43,105 nucleotides of DNA. It comes from Bacilli bacterium. Lineage in GTDB: Bacteria; Bacillota_I; Bacilli_A; RFN20; CAG-826. The stretch spans positions 1 through 43,105 of the forward strand of contig CAAFZT010000042.1 of assembly GCA_900767605.1 (NCBI GenBank), written 5' to 3'. Shown here piece by piece: positions 38,946 to 43,105 of the stretch. The notes beneath the pieces were generated by a model, which saw nothing but the letters and a program-made list of their open reading frames with translations, was not told the origin of the DNA and ran no database searches. Made by a program: the position numbers and the translations under genes. The first letter of the stretch is position 1; each line of letters opens with the position of its first letter.

Positions 38946-39887
38946 ATGCCAGCCTGGGGAATTGTGTTAATTGTCGTACTCGTGTTTTTTATCTTATTGC
39001 TGATTATTTTCTTCTCATCGATTCGTATTATCGGCCAAACCGAGAAAGGGATTGTGGAACGTTTCGGTGCTTATCGGACAACTTGGGACACCGGCTTTCA
39101 CCTCAAGGTACCCTTTTTGGATCGTTTGGCTCACCGCATTGACATGAAGGAACATGTTGCGGACTTCCCGCCTCAAAGCGTCATCACCAAAGATAACGTC
39201 ACGATGCAAATCGATACGGTTGTTTTCTTCTATGTGACCGATCCGAAGCTATTTGCTTACGGCGTTGCAGACCCGATTCGTGCGATCGAATTGTTGTCGG
39301 CGACCACTCTCCGCAACGTTATCGGTGAGCTTGATTTAGATGAAACGTTGACAAGCCGCGATGTAATTAATGAAAAAATCCGCGGAATTTTGGATGCGGC
39401 AACCGACCCGTGGGGAATTAAAGTCACTCGTGTTGAAGTGAAAAACATCCTCCCTCCGAAAGATATCCAAGAAGCGATGGAACGTCAGATGCGTGCTGAA
39501 CGCGAAAAACGCGAAAAAATCTTACTCGCTGAAGGGCAAAAACAGTCTGCTATCCTCATTGCCGAAGGTAACAAGGAATCCATGATCCTTAACGCGGAAG
39601 CGGAAAAAGAATCAACCATCCGCCGTGCGGAAGGTGAAGCCCAAAAATTGGTGGATATGAAAAAGGCGGAAGCCGATGGTATCCGTATGGTCCGCCAAGC
39701 GGAGGCCGATGGTATCAAAGCGATTAAAGATGCCGGCGCGGATAAAGCCGTCCTGACGATTAAAGGCTACGAAGCTTTGAAAGACGTGGCCGACGGGAAA
39801 GCAACAAAGATTTTCCTTCCTAATGAACTAGGGAAACTTGGCGGAGTTGCTTCTGCCATCGCAGAAAGCATTAAAAAAGAGGAATAG
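38946..39887 (+). CDS. SPFH/band-7 stomatin-like protein (QmcA/paraslipin type)
   Basis: A 313-residue protein. One N-terminal membrane segment (VLIVVLVFFILLLIIFFSSI, ~7-26) is followed by the SPFH domain (~27-190; EKGIVERFGAYRTTWDTGFH, VSFFYVTDP-like VFFYVTDPKLFAYG, RNVIGELDLDETLTSRD). A long Glu/Ala/Lys helix (AEREKREKILLAEGQKQSAI...AEAEKESTIRRAEGEAQK) follows to ~255. Such proteins oligomerise into microdomains that gather signalling and protease partners. The gene follows nfeD, the usual arrangement. Confidence 0.93.
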   Translation: MPAWGIVLIVVLVFFILLLIIFFSSIRIIGQTEKGIVERFGAYRTTWDTGFHLKVPFLDRLAHRIDMKEHVADFPPQSVITKDNVTMQIDTVVFFYVTDPKLFAYGVADPIRAIELLSATTLRNVIGELDLDETLTSRDVINEKIRGILDAATDPWGIKVTRVEVKNILPPKDIQEAMERQMRAEREKREKILLAEGQKQSAILIAEGNKESMILNAEAEKESTIRRAEGEAQKLVDMKKAEADGIRMVRQAEADGIKAIKDAGADKAVLTIKGYEALKDVADGKATKIFLPNELGKLGGVASAIAESIKKEE

Positions 39888-39893
39888 CCTTAT

Positions 39894-39919
39894 GCCTGCC
39901 TTTTTTTGGGCAGGCTTTT
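39894..39919 (+). terminator. Rho-independent terminator of nfeD-stomatin
   Basis: GCCTGCC (39894-39900) pairs with GGCAGGC (39909-39915) over TTTTTTTG, then TTTT. Confidence 0.8.
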
Positions 39920-39931
39920 GCTAACAGGGGT

Positions 39932-40846
39932 ATGCAGGTCGAAGAAATAAAGGTTCCTTACAAGGAATACCTTACTTATTGCAGAATCGTGAATCCCGAC
40001 GGGGGAAAGGCGCCTTTACTATTGCTTCATGGCGGACCGGGTTCTACGCATAATTCTTTTGAATTGTTTGATACTTTCGCATTTTCTTCTGATCGGCCTG
40101 TCATCATGTATGACCAAATAGGCTGTGGGCTATCTTCAATTCCCAACGACAAACCGGAACTATATTGCTCGGATACTTGGATCGATGAACTTCAAAACCT
40201 TATCGGCTATCTTCGTTTAGACGAGTTTCATTTATTGGGTCACTCTTGGGGCGGCATGCTTGCCCAGCTTTATTGCTTGAAAACTGGGTCTAAAGGGGTG
40301 AAAACCCTGATTCTTTCTTCGACGTTATCTTCTGCCTCGTTGTGGAAAGAAGAAACCCATCGGTTGATTCGCTCCATGAGCAAAGAAGATCAAAAGGCCA
40401 TTGAAGAAGCAGAGGCAAAGAACGATTACAACACTCCGGAATTTCAAGAAGCCTTGGATCGTTATTTGAAGATGACCGTCTCCGATTATTCTAAGGACGA
40501 CCCAACTGTCCCTGAATGTTTAAGGCGAAAGAAAAATCTGGGAAATGTCGCTTATAACACTGCCTGGGGCCCTAGCGAATTCCAACCCCTTGGTAACCTC
40601 AAAAACTATGAAATCACGTCGCAATTAAAAGAAATTCGACTACCTGTCCTCCTTCTTTTTGGCGAAAAGGACGAATCGACGAAAGCGGTAAACGAAGCCA
40701 TGTACGATGCTTTGACGAATGCGTCGAAAGAAATGACCGAGATTCCCAAGGCAAGACACATGACTTATTTTGAGAGTTCTAAGTGCTATTTTGAGATTTT
40801 GTCTCGTTTTTTAGAGCATAATGAACACAGGAATAAAATAAGATGA
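39932..40846 (+). CDS. Proline iminopeptidase-like alpha/beta hydrolase
   Basis: A 304-residue alpha/beta hydrolase. The oxyanion-hole motif is LLLHGGPGSTHNSFE, followed by YDQIGCGLSS, and the nucleophile elbow is GHSWGGMLAQLY with Ser of GHSWGG. A late Asp (LLLFGEKDEST) and His (KARHMTYFE) complete the triad. These features are those of the S33 prolyl aminopeptidase family, which frees N-terminal Pro from small peptides. No ribosome site at a good spacing is visible (AGGGGT touches the ATG), so the start mode is unclear. The stop overlaps the diguanylate cyclase ATG by 4 bp. Confidence 0.85.
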   Translation: MQVEEIKVPYKEYLTYCRIVNPDGGKAPLLLLHGGPGSTHNSFELFDTFAFSSDRPVIMYDQIGCGLSSIPNDKPELYCSDTWIDELQNLIGYLRLDEFHLLGHSWGGMLAQLYCLKTGSKGVKTLILSSTLSSASLWKEETHRLIRSMSKEDQKAIEEAEAKNDYNTPEFQEALDRYLKMTVSDYSKDDPTVPECLRRKKNLGNVAYNTAWGPSEFQPLGNLKNYEITSQLKEIRLPVLLLFGEKDESTKAVNEAMYDALTNASKEMTEIPKARHMTYFESSKCYFEILSRFLEHNEHRNKIR

Positions 40847-41946
40847 CTCCTGAATTTGGTTATTACACCGCGTTAATTTGCGTATCCACAGGCATGATGG
40901 TTTTTTGCGCCTTGCTGAGTGCAGGAAGCCGTGCTTTGCCTATACCACAAAGAAGAATGATGCTTGTCACCTTTTGCATCGTGATGGTGGCTGCTTTCCT
41001 AGAATGGGGAGGAGAGGCGATGGAAGAATTTGGATCTTCTAATCGTGTCGCTCATATTGCCTTGAAGTTGATGGAGTTTTCGCTCGCTCCCCTTTTAGGA
41101 GCATTTGTCGGGCTGATCTTTCGGAGAACAAAGCTGGGTTATGCCATTCTCGGATTCTGTGGAGTCCACGCCATATTGGAATTTATCCTTTCCTTTTTCG
41201 GAGCGGTGATTGTCGTGGATTCCAATAATCAATATCACCATGGTGCCTTTTATTGGATTTACGTCGTTTCTTATGTCGTTTGTTTCCTTTACGCATTGTC
41301 TGAAATTATTCGATTTATCGTGGAATTCCGTTACCGTTCCGGTGTTTGGCTCATTGCGACGGTTATCGTCTTTGTCGTCGGATTGGTGGTCCGTGCGATT
41401 TGGTTGGAAATACGTCTCGATTGGCTTGCTATGGCCGTTGGAATGGTATTTCTCTATGTTTCGGTGGTGGAATCCTTTGCTCAAACCGACTATTTAACGA
41501 TGCTGGGAAATCGCCGATCATTTGAGACTAGGCTATCTCAGCTGAAGAGAAAAGAGGTCATTATCCTAATTTTGGACTTGAATCAATTTAAAACGGTCAA
41601 CGACACCTGTGGCCATCGAGAAGGGGATGCTGTTTTAAAAAAAGTTGGAAATATGGTTCACGCTGCGTTTGACCGGCTTGGCAGCGGATTCCGTTACGGC
41701 GGGGACGAATTTGCCTGCATCCTTTATCACGATTTAGAAGAACTTCCGATGGCGTTAGCCATGTTTGATGCAGCCGTGGAAAACGAAAGAAAGACGGATC
41801 CTATGATGCCGACTATTTCTTATGGCTATGCTACCTACAAGCCGGGTGAGAAAACGGTTTTGGAAACGATTGAAGAGGCGGACTCGAACATGTACCGTAC
41901 GAAGCACCGCTATTATTTAGATCACGATATTCCAGAAAAGCGCTGA
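40843..41946 (+). CDS. Membrane diguanylate cyclase (GGDEF)
   Basis: A 367-residue protein. About seven membrane segments fill residues ~1-205. The GGDEF domain is at ~210-365: DYLTMLGNRRSFETRL, LDLNQFKTVNDTCGHREGDA and the intact active-site RYGGDEF. It should make c-di-GMP from two GTP. The I-site RxxD, normally 5 residues before GGDEF, is absent (residues DRLGSGF in that place), so product inhibition is not expected by that route. No EAL or HD-GYP partner is in the window. The membrane part may sense an unknown signal. Translation is coupled to the hydrolase gene via ATGA. Confidence 0.9.
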   Translation: MTPEFGYYTALICVSTGMMVFCALLSAGSRALPIPQRRMMLVTFCIVMVAAFLEWGGEAMEEFGSSNRVAHIALKLMEFSLAPLLGAFVGLIFRRTKLGYAILGFCGVHAILEFILSFFGAVIVVDSNNQYHHGAFYWIYVVSYVVCFLYALSEIIRFIVEFRYRSGVWLIATVIVFVVGLVVRAIWLEIRLDWLAMAVGMVFLYVSVVESFAQTDYLTMLGNRRSFETRLSQLKRKEVIILILDLNQFKTVNDTCGHREGDAVLKKVGNMVHAAFDRLGSGFRYGGDEFACILYHDLEELPMALAMFDAAVENERKTDPMMPTISYGYATYKPGEKTVLETIEEADSNMYRTKHRYYLDHDIPEKR

Positions 41947-41952
41947 AATAAA

Positions 41953-42294
41953 TTAATCTTCGCCTTTATCGTGAAGTTCGTTGTATTTTTTATTGGATCC
42001 TCGGCATAGATTCGGTGGGTATTTTGCTTCGTTTCTTCGCATCTTATCCATCATGATTTCTTTGACGTCTAAATGGTAATGATCCGCCATCATATAACAA
42101 TAAGTGAGGACATCCGCCAATTCTTCTTTGACTTTATCGATGGACTTTTCTTTGGAGTCCCATTGGAAAACTTCTAGTAACTCGGCCGCTTCGATGCAGA
42201 TACTCTTGGCTAAGTTTTCACCACTATGGAATTGATCCCAATCACGGTCCTGATTGAATTTACGCAAGACATCCATCATTTCTTCGTCGGTCAT
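41953..42294 (-). CDS. MazG-like nucleotide pyrophosphohydrolase
   Basis: A 113-residue helical protein. The Mg-binding helices have ICIEAAELLEVFQW (E-x-x-E pattern at ~35-38) and EELADVLTYCYMM (E-x-x-D at ~57-60), then MRRNEAKYP. It resembles small MazG/dCTPase-like enzymes that hydrolyse NTPs or dNTPs to monophosphates, a house-cleaning role. TATAAT lies upstream on the minus strand, and GAGG lies ~9 nt before the ATG, so this gene has a normal leader. It is divergent from the next gene. Confidence 0.88.
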   Translation of the reverse strand: MTDEEMMDVLRKFNQDRDWDQFHSGENLAKSICIEAAELLEVFQWDSKEKSIDKVKEELADVLTYCYMMADHYHLDVKEIMMDKMRRNEAKYPPNLCRGSNKKYNELHDKGED

Positions 42295-42384
42295 AAGTTT
42301 TTTCCTCGCTTTGCATTATAAACCAAAAACAATGTTTCGCCCTGGCAAAAGCAAGGAGTACAATGACACAAAAGGAGGCCTTTC

Positions 42385-42684
42385 ATGGCTGCTACCCCAT
42401 TGTTATCGAAGAATGCCTATTTGCGTATTGGCGAGCGTCTTTATTCCCTGTATGGAGAAGAATATGGCGAAGACAAAGCAATTAAGAAATTAGATTCCAT
42501 CGAGATTTTGGATCTTTATAAAGAGAAGGGTTCGAAATGGATTTCTCCAATGAATTTTGACGAAATCCACGCGGCGTTAAAACAATATAACGATAAAACA
42601 GATCCCGAACTCAGTAAGGTCATACTTAACACTTATTCGGCCCAATTGGAGGAACTTTGCCACCTTCATGGGCTGATTCGTTAA
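42385..42684 (+). CDS. Small conserved-looking hypothetical protein
   Basis: A 99-residue soluble protein, largely helical: YLRIGERLYSLYGEEYGEDK, then KLDSIEILDLYKEKG, and LSKVILNTYSAQLEELCHLHGLIR. No membrane segment, Cys cluster or catalytic motif. AAAAGGAGG lies 6-8 nt before the ATG, which supports the gene. TACAAT at 42360 may be its -10. I do not recognise a family. Confidence 0.7.
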   Translation: MAATPLLSKNAYLRIGERLYSLYGEEYGEDKAIKKLDSIEILDLYKEKGSKWISPMNFDEIHAALKQYNDKTDPELSKVILNTYSAQLEELCHLHGLIR

Positions 42685-42689
42685 GAAAG

Positions 42690-42722
42690 CCTAGAAAAAG
42701 GTGGACACACCCCTAGAAAAAG
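42690..42722 (+). repeat. 11-bp direct repeat over the rpsU promoter
   Basis: CCTAGAAAAAG occurs at 42690-42700 and 42712-42722, 22 bp apart (two helical turns). The two copies flank the -35 TGGACA. Confidence 0.6.
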
Positions 42723-42730
42723 AGTAAATT
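42702..42730 (+). promoter_or_regulatory. rpsU promoter
   Basis: TGGACA (42702-42707), a 17-bp spacer and TAAATT (42725-42730) precede a ~30-nt leader ending in AAAGGTGG. Confidence 0.6.
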
Positions 42731-42765
42731 ACAACCGCGCTGAGCAGAAAGGTGGTGAGTGCGAA

Positions 42766-42942
42766 ATGTCCGTTAAAGTTGTTGTACGTGAGGGCGAAAC
42801 CATCGATGACGCGATGCGCCGCTTCAAACGTGGCGTTAACAAGAGTGGCATCCTTCTCGAATGCCGCAAACGCGAAGCCTACCTTAAGCCAGGCCTTGCG
42901 CGCGCCATGAAATCCAAGATGGCCCGTCGTAAGAAGTTCTAA
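42766..42942 (+). CDS. rpsU: 30S ribosomal protein S21
   Basis: A 58-residue basic protein (MSVKVVVREGETIDDAMRRF, ending KSKMARRKKF) with the S21 signature around RRFKRGVNKSGILLECRKRE. It sits near the 3' end of 16S rRNA and affects initiation. AAAGGTGG lies upstream of the ATG. It is monocistronic, with a strong terminator and a group II intron directly behind it. Confidence 0.97.
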   Translation: MSVKVVVREGETIDDAMRRFKRGVNKSGILLECRKREAYLKPGLARAMKSKMARRKKF

Positions 42943-42959
42943 TTCTTCTAACGATAACC

Positions 42960-42984
42960 AAAGTCGCCTCGTGCGACTTTTTTT
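42960..42984 (+). terminator. Rho-independent terminator of rpsU
   Basis: AAAGTCGC (42960-42967) pairs with GCGACTTT (42973-42980) over CTCGT, then TTTT. It also appears to be the insertion target of the intron. Confidence 0.9.
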
Positions 42985-42987
42985 GTA

Positions 42988-43105
42988 GTGTGACGGGCAT
43001 GTCATATATCTGAAGGGTGAAAGTCCCGAGTAGGAATGTCGTTATAACTACCTAGTGAAACTCAAGTCTAGTATCGTGAGGTATGGGATGAAAGAAGAGC
43101 GTAGC
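42988..43105 (+). mobile_element. 5' end of a group IIC (bacterial class C) intron, truncated by the window
   Basis: The sequence from 42988 begins GTGTGACGGGCATG and contains AGGGTGAAAGTCCCGA at 43014-43029. As I remember it, the well-studied class C intron of Oceanobacillus iheyensis begins GUGUGCCCGGCAUG and has AGGGUGAGAGUCCCGA at the same place. Class C introns insert just after rho-independent terminators, and this copy begins 3 nt after the T tract of the rpsU terminator. The window ends inside domain I, so the reverse transcriptase gene and domain V lie beyond it. Confidence 0.8.

Noticed and set aside
39916..39931. Leaderless promoter for the iminopeptidase-like gene
   Set aside because: The -10-like match (GCTAAC) is too weak, so this gene was not counted with the seven leaderless candidates.
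1..43105. tRNA, rRNA or CRISPR loci
   Set aside because: No cloverleaf, rRNA segment or regularly spaced repeats were seen in the gaps. The acidic-gene repeats and DnaA boxes are not CRISPR.

Overview
The window is a chromosomal replication-origin region of a low-to-mid GC Bacillota bacterium, most likely an uncultured, gut-type member of class Bacilli or a relative of the Mollicutes/Erysipelotrichia. The evidence is the gene order dnaA-dnaN-yaaA-recF-gyrB-gyrA on one side and rpmH-rnpA-yidC-jag-mnmE on the other, Firmicutes-type proteins (RnmV, S4-domain YaaA, lipoprotein YidC, Jag/KhpB), strong Shine-Dalgarno sites on many genes, and TGA used as a stop (rnpA, rsmA, gyrA), which argues for code 11 rather than the mycoplasma code. 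The assignment is inference from gene content; no database search was possible.

Layout. Left arm (1-22947) is almost entirely on the minus strand, moving away from the origin: dnaA, dnaN, then yaaA-recF-gyrB-gyrA-glycosyltransferase-serS as one tightly packed unit. Next comes a five- or six-gene operon of zinc-ribbon, SPFH, coiled-coil, membrane and acidic-repeat proteins (5876-11648) that resembles the Bacillus ydjGHI membrane-stress system but has no pspA. Beyond it are a pyridoxal/pyridoxamine kinase, an MscL channel with an enlarged loop, a tyrosine phosphatase-Nudix fusion with a repeat lipoprotein, and a Gfo/Idh/MocA protein resembling GH109 glycosidases. The origin lies at about 22948-23345 (seven DnaA boxes and a large hairpin), with a second box pair and TAA triplets between dnaA and dnaN (21425-21582), so the origin looks bipartite as in Bacillus subtilis.

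Right arm (23408-43105) is mostly on the plus strand: rpmH-rnpA-yidC-jag, then mnmE-tatD-rnmV-rsmA-ispE. A minus-strand block holds pyruvate phosphate dikinase and a nucleotidyltransferase-HAD phosphatase fusion, the latter divergent from an FGGY sugar kinase. Then come a hexapeptide acyltransferase-like protein, an Sfp-type phosphopantetheinyl transferase, another zinc-ribbon membrane protein, an NfeD-stomatin pair, a proline iminopeptidase-like hydrolase coupled to a membrane diguanylate cyclase, a MazG-like pyrophosphohydrolase, a small unknown gene, rpsU, and the first ~118 nt of a group IIC intron placed directly behind the rpsU terminator.

Recurrent themes. Seven genes with their own promoter carry a -10 hexamer only 6-10 nt before the start codon and mostly lack a usable Shine-Dalgarno site, so leaderless mRNAs appear common, dnaA included. 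Membrane organisation is over-represented: two SPFH proteins, NfeD, four zinc-ribbon proteins, MscL. The strongest candidates for new biology are the zinc-ribbon/SPFH operon and the ten-base G tract in the promoter spacer of its first gene.
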